Positions 12,904-25,000 of a DNA stretch of 64,000 bases are shown in pieces. Source of the stretch: Lytechinus pictus (taxonomy: Eukaryota; Echinodermata; Echinoidea; Temnopleuroida; Toxopneustidae); the NCBI RefSeq assembly GCF_037042905.1, contig NC_087261.1:18784917-18848916 (forward strand), in the 5' to 3' direction. The notes under the pieces were generated by a model. That model did no database searches and was not told the origin of the DNA. It was given only the letters and a program-made list of their open reading frames with translations. The first letter of the stretch is position 1. The number at the start of each line of letters is the position of its first letter. The translations under genes were made by a program, and so were the position numbers.

Positions 12904-14673
12904 TTATGAGCGCCTCCTCCGCCAACTCCAACCAAAACAGCAAAGTAGTTTCCACCACTTCGTTCTCCTTCTAGATGACACGATATGAACCTTCTCATCC
13001 ATATCCCCTTCCTGCTCTTCATATGCCTTCACATTCTCAGTCTCCATCTGCTCCTCTGACTTCCCCCGATTCTCCTCCGTCCGTTCGCCAGCCTCCAACC
13101 TTTCTTCATCAATCACTACTTGCTCCATCCCTGTCCATGACTGCTCATCTGCACACGTCTTCTTGGCATCCCCCTCCTCAACCATCCCCTCAGCTGCAGC
13201 CACCGACTGCTCCTCATCGGCCGCTACCTCTTCCTTCTCATTCACTTCGGAGTTTTTGCACTCGGCCTCGACATGCTCTTCTGCCTCAGTCTGGGTCCCA
13301 TCAACCAGAAACCGTTCTTTCTTTACCGACATCACCTCCTCCTCTGCATCCCCAAGCTCCGATGTCATAGTAATCTCATGTGCCTCCTCATCGAACAACA
13401 CCGGTCTCCCATCAGCCTCGATCTTCTCCCCCTCGATTGCCACAGTTTGATCCTCAGCAGCCAGGGCAGCAGCTACTCCCTGATCGTCCTCAACATTCAT
13501 CTGCTCCTTCTCCACTACCACTACCTCCTGCTCCTCTTCTGCCTTCACTTTCTCCTCCTCAGCCAACATCTCCGCCTCCATCGTCTCCTCAGCTATAACT
13601 AATCCATCAGCATCCATCTGCTCTTCTACCGACTTCAACTCCTCCTCCATCCTCTCTTTCTGTTCATCAGCTTCCTCCATCTGCTCTTCCTGGGCCACTA
13701 CAGGCTTCTCTGATTTATCGTCCTCTGCCTCCATATCCTTCTCCATAATATGTTCTGTCTTCATCTCCTCTGCTTTCACCTCCCCCTCTGCCACGTCGTC
13801 CTCATCATCAGCCGCCATGGCCCTGTGTCCGGCACTCATCCCCTGTGTGACTACCTTCTCTGCCTTATCTTCACCTTCCTCGATCTCCTCCATATCTTCT
13901 GTCTTCATCTCTTCTGCCTCCTGCTTCTCCTCCTCCTCGTCATCAGACGCAATGACCCTTTCTCCGCCGCCTTCCTCCTGTGTAACTCCCTCCGTTACAC
14001 CGGCTTGTTCTTGAAGATATTGAAGAAAGGAGTCAATCTGACTCTCTTGAATATCATACAGGAATATGTACTCATCGAAAGCCAGAAAATCCGCCAAATT
14101 TCGCTGGAATTTCGGGACGACTAGGTTTGCTGAAAATAAAGCAGAATATTATTACAAAAGAAAAAAGGTTATGATATCCGATCATAAAGAATATGCAAAG
14201 CAATATTTTGTTTTTTTCAACGTTGCACTTCCTAATTGCTAAGCATTACAATAATAATTTCTCCACGATAAAATTATCCTTTGGGAGGAAAAAGGTTTAT
14301 TAGAGTTTCATCTTCATTAAATGAGACGACGAAAATAAAGATGAATGAAGATTTTCATCTTCATTCATTCAAACTTTCGATCAACTTGTATCATTGTCAA
14401 CATTATTACGATCCATTTTACACGATAAAGATATGATTAGGACCTACAACAATTCTGTGGGTTTTTTTAAGTTTCAAAGCACGATTAACATAAATAAAGT
14501 GTGTGTATATATGGGAGTATCAAAGAACCACTCTAAAACACCGCAATCTATTTTATTCATAAGCGAAACAAACCATTTATGTTAAAGACTCATAATCTAG
14601 CTTACAAATTAAAGGAAATATAGAAGCCCGTTCCAGTAAATATGTTTTCACTCAACTTACGTTCGTCGCTCAT
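12904..14673 (-). CDS. Acidic Glu-rich protein with basic Trp/Cys tail, two exons
   Basis: I do not recognise this gene. Exon 1 is 14661-14673 (MSDE plus one base, donor GTAAGT). Exon 2 is 12904-14129, and the frame joins in phase 1 across a 531-nt intron after a TTTTCAG acceptor. The product is about 412 residues. It has a hydrophobic/aromatic N-terminal part (KFQRNLADFLAFDEYIFLYD), then roughly 330 residues dominated by Glu, Asp, Ala, Met and Val in irregular EEQMEAEE-like repeats, likely disordered or coiled coil, then RRRTKWWKLLCCFGWSWRRR at the end. The Cys pair and basic/Trp tail could anchor it to membrane, but that is a guess. AATAAA follows the stop within a few bases and again further on. 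A broken inverted copy lies at 15600-16450. Confidence 0.7.
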
Positions 14674-15114
14674 ATTGAAAAGTTCGAATTGAGATAATAC
14701 TCTGAAAGGGCACGATAAACTCGCTAGGAATAGTTTAGGTGCAAACGCTGCATCAATAATGATGATAATGATACTCGGAAGAAAGTTAAACATTGTAACT
14801 ATGCAAATCATGTACGCGCATAAATTGACGTCACAATTAAACGCAGATGAACATGCGCGGTATAGGCCTATAATTGCAGGAAATGCGCAGTAGTTCCATG
14901 CACATGTTTTGGGGTTTTTTAAGAAAGAGAGAGCGTGGGCGATTTGATTCCCCCTGTAGCAATTTGGTTTGTATTACGTCCTTATTGGAATGCGCGCCGA
15001 GCAAATAATTTCAAATATTTTCTCAGAAAAGTCGTTTCTTGGTAGACATACCCAAAATACGTTTCACCCGCTGGTTTAGACTTTAGAAAATGCACTAGGG
15101 CCTAATCACGTTCG

Positions 15115-15345
15115 TTCTGTAAAAATATTAGATTAAACAGCCAACAATAATTTATTGTTATCATATTCAAATCGTAATGAAGCATATGAAGGGCATGTGA
15201 GTTGGTGACAACCGCACCATGATGTGATTTGTTTGAATTTTTGTTACCAAACGGCATAACATCAAAACTGTATTTTTTGCGGATGATTTTCTCATATTCA
15301 GCCAAGTGAAAGATCAGAAGTTTGAATGAATCCTTGAAGGCTTCA
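15115..15345 (-). other. Isolated exon-like open stretch, unrecognised
   Basis: After a possible acceptor (TTTTTGGACAG) the minus strand reads about 65 residues of ordinary-looking protein: DLVEAFKDSFKLLIFHLAEY, then EKIIRKKYSFDVMPFGNKNS, then NKSHHGAVVTNSHALHMLHY. No donor is seen at its end, no adjoining exon was found, and it runs into AT-rich DNA. It lies between the two inverted acidic-protein copies. It may be a lone exon or a gene fragment carried by a repeat. I cannot name it. Confidence 0.25.
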
Positions 15346-15633
15346 ACGAGGTCTGTCCAAAAATTTGTTCACAAAATGGGGAAGAAAATGGCAGATAAGA
15401 CCTAAGCCCATAAGTATAACACTATGAGATTCACAATACAGAAGTCCCATGTTATCGTCAACTATACCTATTCCTGTCAGACACATTTTGAGACGAGTCA
15501 CCATAGGTACCTTTGGGTCATTTTGTCTTTAGACAAGTGAAATCGACATGTAAATATTGTTTCAGTAGATTATTATGATGGGATATCATAACCTGTTTTT
15601 TTTTCTTCTGCTTAATTTCCGGCGTACCTTGTC

Positions 15634-16450
15634 AGCCCCGACATTCAGAATAGTTGGCAGAGGTGATCGCTTTCGCATACATGCCTCTTCGATATTCAGG
15701 AGAGTAAGATATTATCAAATATCTTCAAGAACAAGCAGTTGTGTCAGATCAGGTGGGCACACAGGAGGAGAAAGGGTGATGCCGGCTGAGGAGGAGGACG
15801 GGGAGGCAGAGGAGGTAGTAGAGATAAAGAGAGAAAATATGGAGAAGGAAATCGGGGCAGATGAAGAGAGGGCAGAGAAGGAGATGGTGGAAGCTAAGGA
15901 GGAGCAGTTGGAGACAAAGGAGTTGCTGCTGGAGTCTGAAGAGGAGCAGTTGGAGCGATTAGAGACTAATGAGCATGTTCAGGCTGAAGAGCGGACATGG
16001 CAAATAGAGACCGATGAGCAGTTGGGGGTTGAACAGAATCAGTTGGAGATTGAAGAGGAGCGGCCTAGTAGAGGGTGATGAGCGGCAGGCACATTGAGGA
16101 GCAGGCAGAGACGGAGGAGGTGCAGCTGGAGGCTGAAAAGCAGTTGGAGAATGAGGAGCTAGTGGCTTAGTAAAGGAGTAGTTGGAGACTGAGTGAGGAG
16201 CAGGTGAAGTCTGGCCAGAAGCAGTTGGAGATTAAGGAGAAGCAGTTGGGAACCGAGGAGAAGCGGGTCGAAACCGAGCAGGTGGAGGCATATCAACAGG
16301 AGGAAGCTGATCAGAAGAATCATATACTGTCTACTAGAAGACCAAAGTGGTGGAAACTTCTTTGCAGTTTCAGTTGGAAAAGGCAGAGGAGGTGCTCTTA
16401 CGAATTAAAGGATGATGACTGCACATATAAACTGTTACATTGTAAATAAA
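15634..16450 (+). pseudogene. Broken head-to-head paralog of the acidic-protein gene
   Basis: On the plus strand this matches the minus-strand gene at 12904-14129 end to end. The stretch GATATTCAGGAGAGTAAGA aligns with the coding DNA for DIQESQ; GGERVMPAEEEDGE matches GGERVIASDDEEEE; RRPKWWKLLCSFSW matches RRTKWWKLLCCFGW; TGTAAATAAA at the end matches the other copy's 3' untranslated region. Small deletions put the N-terminal part out of frame, and stops occur at about 16076 and again before 16204, dividing it into two open stretches (to 16078, and 16204-16449). The pyrimidine-rich acceptor region (TTGTCAG) is kept, so it is a DNA duplicate, not a retrocopy. No copy of exon 1 was found. Confidence 0.7.
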
Positions 16451-17987
16451 CTTTCAAAATAAATATTCAAAAATTATCAATGACATTTGAACATCATATG
16501 CCTGTCTCCTGTAAGAAGATGTTGAAAAAAAGAAGGGAGAAGATGGCGTAAAAAAAAAGATTGAGAAAGGGGAAAAGACAGATATTTGTCACAAGGTGAT
16601 AAAATGTATCAAGAAACAATGAGAGAGAGGGATAAAGAGAAAAAAGACAGAGTTGGGAGGAAGAGGTAAAAGAGAGGGAGAAGGAGACTAGATATTAATA
16701 ATAATAGTTACATTTATATACTGTAGCTCTTATCACACTTTGTTTCAGAGCGCTTTGCAAAAGTTGGTAGACTGGGACAGTAGATCATTCAAAGATTTGC
16801 ACCGGACGAACGATAGCAAATATGTCGTTGTCAAGAGTCTAAAGATTCTGATGCTGTTCCGGTCGAACAACTTTAGACAAAAAAGCCTCTCAGCTCTCCA
16901 TTGTGATTTGACTTGCATTTTCAAAGAAATTGGTGTGTTGTAGAGTTTCTCCGTCGTAAATGCGAAAAGTCCGGAATAGTAAGGCTACATGTACGCATAT
17001 ATAATAATATAGGGTATTTATATTGCGCACATATCCACCTTGTAATTAGGTGCTCAAGGCGCTCCTATATTACCCGGCTAAGCTAGGCGTTCATAGCGCA
17101 CACAGCTTTTTAAGGAATTACTTCCTACCGGTACCCATTTACCTCACCTGGGTTGAGTGCAGCACATTGTGGATCAGTTTCTATATATATATAAGAAAGA
17201 CAGATACATGTAGATAAGTAGATAAAAGGGGGGGGGGGTGGATTTAGAGACAAACATGTAATAGTTAAAGGAAGAACGAGGCAGAAAGATAGAGAAAGAA
17301 AGCAAAGAAGATATCCCAGCAGGAATATAGAGCTGATGAGGGAGAAATAACAAATAGTGAATAAACCAGTCAATTCATCAAAGGGATTTCAAGAACCGTA
17401 TTCGGTGCCTGCAGTGTTGGAAGCGCAATTTAGATTGCCTCATTGCATATATAGCACCAACACCAATTTCAATCTTACACATTTGAAATGATCCATCAAG
17501 TTTCTAATTGAATTTTTCTTGATGCTTGTGAATATACTCACTGTACCAATCAGCCTACTTACCACATCCACTTACCAGTACATGAATTTGGGCAGCAAGA
17601 CTATTATATATATATTTTTTTTTTTTGGGGGGGGGGATTGGCCCTATTCCCCATATTTACACTCTTAACCACATAATCACATTGTAAATAGATTGAATAT
17701 CAATAGATCAATCATTGAATATCCTATCAAAATAATCAATCAAAGAAGCATGATCACCAAAACAATTCAAGAAGCAATCTCGATCATACATGTATTTGCC
17801 ACACAACAAACAACTACATTCACATTTTTGCTTGAAAATAAAAGTAAAGTGCCACATGCACACACTTAACTACAGGGCATTCATCTTCAGTAGAATAAAG
17901 AATCACCTCCACGAGAAGAAAAAAGAACAACAAACAAATTGAACAAGCACTAAAAGGTAGTTTACATTACATATCTAATAGATGATC
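16451..17987. other. Non-coding DNA between the two genes
   Basis: Purine-rich DNA to about 16690, then a SINE-like piece (TTATCACACTTTGTTTCAGA near 16730), the dispersed repeat at 17011-17180 and T/G homopolymers near 17620. No exon is seen. The right end probably abuts the 3' end of the lectin gene. Confidence 0.55.
17011..17180 (+). mobile_element. SINE-like dispersed repeat, copy 1
   Basis: Shared words with 32331-32495 include TATCCACCTTG, CTCAAGGCGCTCCTAT, AGGAATTACTTCCT, GTACCCATTTACCTCACCTG and GAGTGCAGCACA. An inverse partial copy lies at 28041-28230. Three copies in 15 kb mark an active past family. Confidence 0.8.
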
Positions 17988-17998
17988 TTTATTTTATT
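17988..17998 (-). promoter_or_regulatory. Candidate poly(A) signals of the lectin gene
   Basis: Two overlapping AATAAA hexamers on the minus strand at 17993-17988 and 17998-17993, about 790 nt past the stop codon. The stretch between is AT-rich with no other clear exon, as expected of a 3' untranslated region. No transcript data are available, so this is a guess from position. Confidence 0.4.
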
Positions 17999-18786
17999 TA
18001 ACCAATTCTACAAATATACAAATAATTTTTAATATACATGTACAAATTAAATTTTCTAATCTGCATAATACATGAATTAACTTCCATAATTGTTTTGCAT
18101 TTAATGCTCGTGGATTCAAAACAATGAGAAAGTATGTCGAATTCCGCAACAAACAACAGGATTACAAGATAGACATTTCTGACCTCCTTTAAAAAACAGT
18201 CATACATGTATAGTTTTTTATACCACTGACAATAATAATAAGAACACCTCAAGAGTAAATGCAAAGACCAAAAAGTTACTAGTTACATGAAAAATCCATC
18301 GCATGTATGCACCAGATCAGTGAATTTTTAATCATGAAAAATACCATTTTACTCAGTTGGTTGCTTTGCTTGCATGTATTCTTCAGTATTTGCATTGTTT
18401 TTATCTTCTCTGGGAAAAAATCGTGCATACATCCATGATCTACAGAAATACATAAAGTGAGAGGTCAAAATTTGATATGCTTAAAATTGAATTAACATGA
18501 CTGTTTTCTTTCTAATAGCAAAAAATATATTTCAAGTGCAAATTACTCTATTATATCACCAATACATTTCAGACACTAGACAACAGAACAAATTTGGCAA
18601 ATATAAAAATACAAACATTTAATAATATATTTTAAAATATTCCTGCTCTTCGACAGTTTCACCGGTCAAATTCCTTGAAACCCAAGCTATTGACCATAGT
18701 CTAAAATCTGAACAAATTTTTTAAACAAGTACATATTATAACACAAATAATTCATAAATTACATATTTACTATACAACAACCTGGA

Positions 18787-19085
18787 CTACCGCACTCTAT
18801 AAGAATCTTTTTCATAATACTCGTATCCACTGGCGTATCCAAAGTCGTAGGGCACTTCCGCAACGATCATGTCGCTGAGTTGGCAGGGATATCCCGTGTT
18901 TGACCACACGTCCTTGTAGTTGAAAGACACGCAGTCTGCATTCCTAAGGCAACGGTTGATGCACTCCAGGAAGTTGCGGACTTTGTAGCTTCCCAGGAGA
19001 TGGTTAAAGAGGGCGTAGTTCTTCATGTCGTGATGAGGGTTGACGAAGAACCAGCGGTAGCCGCGGGTGAAGTCAATGGGACCCA
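18787..19085 (-). CDS. Lectin gene: C-terminal PAN/apple domain and stop
   Basis: The last exon, 299 nt; residues about 2912-3011. Seen: NYALFNHLLGSYKVRNFLEC, INRCLRNADCVSFNYKD and GYPCQLSDMIVAEVPYDFG, matching the PAN/apple module (C-x3-CL, C-x-SFNY, C-x-L) that binds proteins or carbohydrates in plasminogen and related proteins. The protein ends YYEKDSYRVR, with no hydrophobic span or lipid-anchor signal, which supports secretion. Confidence 0.9.
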
Positions 19086-22000
19086 CTGAGATGCGAGAAA
19101 TTTAGAAAAAAATTAATAATTAGTAACTACTTCAGTCGTGCCTAGGTAAACTAAGGAAAAGTAATGAACTTAAAGCCTATTACTTGATTGGTTACAGTGG
19201 TTTAAAATGAAAGCCAAACGTAACATAATGGCAGCTTTCTGGACACCAGATAAAGCCTAGAAATTGCAACATAGAGAAGCACATGTGGAACATGCATTGA
19301 TTACAGCTTGGAAAAGTGACATTATTTTATACTGACATCATACTTTGCTTATTTTGCTAATTACTGACAAATTCTGGTATATTTGAAACACAGTTCATCT
19401 ACCCTTTTCCATCTTTAAAACACATAAGTTGAATTCTGATACAATTATGTGCTTTGAGGTTGAAGCATAAGCAGAAACCATAACTGGAAAAAATTTAAAT
19501 CCATGACTAAATTCAAATCTATGTTTAATCTTCAGTAAAAAACCCACAGGGACTTACTTAGACATCTGTAGGTGACTTTGAGGTACTTGTAGGTACCCAC
19601 ACAGGGTTCCTTGTCGACATAATACTTCCAGTGACTAGGTACAGAACAGTTCCTCTCGTTGGTGCATAGAGACCGAGCCTCGGTCAGGACACCGGATGTG
19701 TCACACCCCTGGAAGGAGGTAAAAGATGGGAGATTCTCCCTGAAGGCACAGCGGAATTGATCTGTATGGAAGATAAGGTGAGATTAGATCGAGACCAGTC
19801 AACGCATCAAGGAACAAAGATCTTCTTGAGGATACTCATAAATATTCAATTAGAGACAAACTGAGGATGAGAGAGTATGCACCGATTCTTTAGCAACAGT
19901 CTGTGTCATGGCTTTCATGTTGAATCATTCTCAGTATCTCTTCTGGGTTCTTGTTTTCAATATCAGCATAGATGCATCAATTAGAATTACAGGAAAGCTC
20001 AGTTGGTACAGCGACAGTCTCACGACCGGAAGGTCAGGAGTTCAAGTCCCGGTCATGTCAGACCAAAAGACGTTAAAAAATGGGAGTTGCTACTACCCTG
20101 TTTGGCGTTGAATGACTAAAGGGATAGGGCTACGTCGATCTGGTGCTGCTCAGTGGCTGCCGGGTTACAGATCAATTGGGCAAGAACAATTTTTGGAATA
20201 TTTCTATTTTCACATTTCATTTCGAACAATAAAATACAGATTTTTATAAAGGATTAGAGAATGGCTGCCATCAATACAACTAAGTAGGCATTGTTCTTAT
20301 GTTCATGAGTGTTGACAGAAGCAGAACCACTGTGATAGTACACCATAGCGAGAGATAAGTAACCAAAAGTAACTCAAAGTATGAGAAACTCATACTGACC
20401 TTCTGTTCTTCCGTACTCAGCCTCAATGATCCTGACATAGGGATAATCCACAGGGCACTCTACCGACAAATCATCATGATCTTGACAGGCATACAAGGTG
20501 ATATCATTCAGAGGGCGACCACCTGAATAAAGAAGGAAATGAGAGTGAGAGATGTGTATGTAAATAATTGAGCGTTGAAAGAATCTTACAATCGATTGCA
20601 AGTCAAATTTTGCTCCCAAAATGAAGCATATGCCATGCAATTAATTGCAAATTTGCAATTGATTGCTAATTTGCTCCGTGAAACAAGGAGTGTAATCTGA
20701 TTTGCTATAGTTACAAGTGATCAATCAATTGTAAATTGCAACAGCATATTTGCAATTGATTGCAAATATTTTCTTGCAACACCCCCTTGGTCCTAATCAA
20801 CTGTACGATTTGCCACTAATTGCAAATTTGCAATTTATCAATGGCCTGCTTCTTAAATCAACATGTATAAATCAATTTGCACAAGTTGAAATTAATCGAT
20901 CACTTGTAAATTTACAACTGTAATTTGTAATTGATAAAAATCATTTTCTTGCAACACCCCCTCCCCCAAGAAAACGAACACCCTTCAAGGAGATCATGAT
21001 AAATGAATATCATTCAAGAAACTTTGGCAACTTACATGCAAACATGCATGTAAATGTGTTGACAATATCAACTAGTGGATTCAATACAATTCAATTCAAA
21101 ATGGTTTATTCAGGTAAAAAAAATCACAGAACTTAACATCAACAAATCTGCCAATATATGAAATACAAAGTTTCAGAATCAATATGAGTCAATTTTCACG
21201 AGAGTGCAAATCAGATTTCATGAGTATGTAAGATAAGATTGAATGAGGGTTGATTTCTTACCCAAGCAATCATAATCAACTTGTAGATACTTGGATGATA
21301 TGCTGGAACAGGGGTCAGATGAGCTCAGAATATTCCCATCAACCTAAAATACACAGAAAAAAATTGATCATTGCTAAACAAAAACACTAAAATAGTACGT
21401 GGCTTACAGACTAACTTCTAAAATAGATCTTTCTTGTTTAATATTAAAAGCACTTTACCAAAAATCTGTACCACTTCTGTGCTAAGGGTCTTTCCTAGTG
21501 GCTTCTCTGTATTCCCTGTTAGTTTTTTATGTAATGAAACTAGAGTAGGGATGAAAAAGATACCCTGACTTCAAGTTAGTTGTTGCGAATCCCCCTCATC
21601 TTAAAATCATGACCAGTCATTATACATTATGTTTAGGAATTTGCATCACTATCAAGGCATTAACTTTGAAACGGTGGATAATTTTTACTAATACCCTCAA
21701 TGATGAGTCCTATACAACCGTAACCTGTATGTAATCTTACCAATGCCCTAACTGAATCCCATTACATGTATTTGCATAATAACTTGTATGGATAATTCTT
21801 AATAATGCCCTTACCGAATCCCATTACATGTAATTGCATAATAAAATGTATGGATAATTCTTAATAATGCCCCAAATGAATCAAATTTTATGTATTTTCA
21901 CAATATTTTGCATAGATAATTCTTACCAAAGCCCTAAATGAATCCATCCCATTACATGTATTTGCACAATAACTTGTATTGATAATTCTTAATAATGCCC

Positions 22001-25000
22001 TAACAGATTTTTGTTCGAACCACATACCGGGATGCTACAGGTCCTTTGGTCTTGGCAGTATGACTCAACGATAGCCTGGGTGTCACTAGACCGGCATGAC
22101 GTGGTAGCATCATTGCCATCAGCTGCAGGACAGACGTAGGACGAGCTACCGACCTGGGTGCGTCCGTAGAATGCATCGTTGATGAATATGTACGTTCCAT
22201 CAGGGCAAGAGAGGGAGAGCTCTGCATCGAGTCCTTCACATCCGATTAGGGATATCTCACCCGATGGGAGCTCATCTGAATCAAATAAAAAGTAGATCAA
22301 AGGTTCACAAACAACTATAGGTACGCAACTTTGCTTGAAGGTCTAGGTTAATTGTTTCCATTCCTCAGTTTGCCAATTATTACTACATAAGGATCAGGGA
22401 CCTGTTATAAAAACTGATTTGCAATAACAGTTTAAAGCTCCTTAAATCTTTCAATTTGATTGGCTGTTAGAACTTGTTACAGAAATTGTGCATTTGCTAT
22501 TTCAACAAGAATAAAGGGAAGACCCCGGCATACATTAATTTGTACTACCACTGAGTTGTGTGGTCTAGTGGTTAGAGCATTGAACTCATGATCTAAGGTT
22601 GTGAGATTGAATCCGTGCTCTACCAATGCCTCTACTTTGATCAAAAGACCTGAAACTAATATTTGTCATATATACATGTAAGGTTAGCCACTATGCCTGA
22701 TAAAACTGTTCCCTTTGAAATCGGTTACATGTATATACCAGCATGGTATTATATCAACAACAAAAAACCTGTCCTGCCAAGTTCCTACTAGAGTTACCAT
22801 AACAGAAATATCTAATGGATAAGCCCAAAGGACTTACCCTTGCAATCAAATGTAACCTCAAGTTGCATCTTGTGGGTGGTGCAAGCCGTTGCACCAAGGA
22901 AGTAATCATCAGCAACGATGGTACAGGTCACCTTGTTGTCACAGTTGGCAGCTACAATGCTCTTGACATCCTGGCTTGAACAACTGGCAGCTGAAATTAA
23001 AAAGGAGAGAAGAATGTAAAACATGGTTCGACATCTAAAGCCTATCTAAAGATTTGGTATTAAAATATGAATAATGTGAACTATATTTCAGTATCTTTCT
23101 AACATACATGTACAAATAAATAATTTTCCCTTCTTGTATACATGTAGTACATACCACAGTATTTGGCGTCTCTATGCCCTTCTAAAGAGACCTTGGACAT
23201 GAGGGGTGAAAGTAATATGATTTTGAATTAATTTATTCTAGGGGATTTGTTTTTGCTATCCCCCCCATCCATATCATCATTTACTATTGGTCTTTGTCGT
23301 TTTTTTTGTATTGCACATGTATCTTTCTTGATTTTATTTCATTTTTCGATGTGTTTTGCACTTTATACTTTTTAAGAGATTTGTAATCATGAAGTTAAAG
23401 TAGAATTTGAAAGTCTGTTGGACTTAGCGCCACCTTTTGGTGACGCTTATTTCCATAATAAATGTCCTTGTAATAATATGTATAAAGAAAAACACCCTTA
23501 ATATAAAAAAAGCTATAATATCTAAAGATTGCATCTGGAATATCAGTTTCATCTCTTACTTAAGTAATGATTTGACAAAATAACAGAGATAAGGAAATTA
23601 TCAGGGACAGATAAAGAAGAATTTGGGGACATTGCTGTGAACTGTTTGACTCACAATTATCCGAAGGTGATTCTGTACACCATGATGGGGAGGTAGCAGT
23701 GACAGGCTTGTAGGAGGCACTGGTGATCTCGATGAAGCGATTACTGCCGTAGCAAGCAATCTGGAGATTTTCCTCTCGGCACACAGCATAGGTTGATGAC
23801 TGCGTGTTGTTTCCTGAAGGGGGAAGCAGAATACTCTTATATCAATATATCCTTGAAGAGATTGTCATCATCATCATCATCATCATCACCATCATCAACA
23901 TAAATACAACATCATACCTCTCCTCTTCCTATTCCTCCTCCTGTTCTTCTTCCTCCTTTTCTTATATATTCATGTACCTCTCGCTCTTCCTCATCATCAT
24001 CATCATCATCGTCATCATCATCGTCATCATCATCATCATCATCACAACCATCATCAATAACCATCAACATTGTTATAAACATCATCACTATCAAAAATCC
24101 ACACGGTGCTTATCATCATCTATACAATCATCATCATCATCATCACCATCATCATCAAAATGTTTCCTAGGTACATGTAATTGGTTATATACCAGCTTGG
24201 CGTTTACCAGCAAAAACGCTGTCCAGCCAAGTTCCTACGGGAGTTACCATAAATAGAAACAAACAGAAATCATCATATCATCATCACACCATCACTACCA
24301 TCATCATCACAATCATCATCATCATCACACCATCACTACCATCATCATTACAATCATCATCATCATCACCACCATCACTACTATCAGCATTACTATCATC
24401 ATCACCTTAATTACGCTGTCATCATCACCACAATCATCATCACTATCCTCCTTACCACTTTTTTAGGCTCTTACCTTCCAAGAACTTCTGGCAGGTATAT
24501 TCCACCTCCAGATACTTGAATTCTCCCTGGCAGGGATCGGCTGACAGGGAGTTCAGGATGTCGGAGGCGACATCCACGCTGCACTGACGCTCGTTCTCAC
24601 ATTTCTCCTTGACGAGATTAACCAGTGTGCTCGTGTCTGCAGCACAATTTGTATCATAAGTATGGTTTGACCACCTGTAAAGGGAAACAAAACAAAAGAT
24701 GATTTTTCATTACAAAAATCACTATTGCCAATTTGAGGATAGAAAGCCTAAGCCAACTTTTGTATGAAACCCTCCTCCCCCATATCCGTAACAAAAATAT
24801 TGACTGAAGATTTAACATGAATGTTCCTTTAACTTCCACATAAGCTTGATTTGGTGAAATTGCATGCTGATGAGGATTTTGGCATACTTTCTTTCTAGAA
24901 TATAGGAAAAAAATTTATCACACCAAACTTAAGTGGAATTCAAAATGCTAAATTCATGTTTAATGAATATCTTTCTCTTTATTGCAGGTGTATAATTTTG

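Noticed and set aside
12975..14124. Plus-strand open frames opposite the acidic-protein gene
   Set aside because: Antisense shadows of GAG/GAA-rich coding DNA. The Pro/Ser/Leu-rich products have no family signature, and the minus-strand frame has matching exon borders and a paralog.
19991..20065. Possible tRNA gene
   Set aside because: A- and B-box words are present but the arms do not pair well; a SINE head is the better reading.
23804..24256. Open frames rich in Ser, Ile, His or Asp on both strands (also 26700-27540 and 54152-54627)
   Set aside because: They are translations of (ATC)n microsatellite in introns; the lectin exons abut them in another frame.
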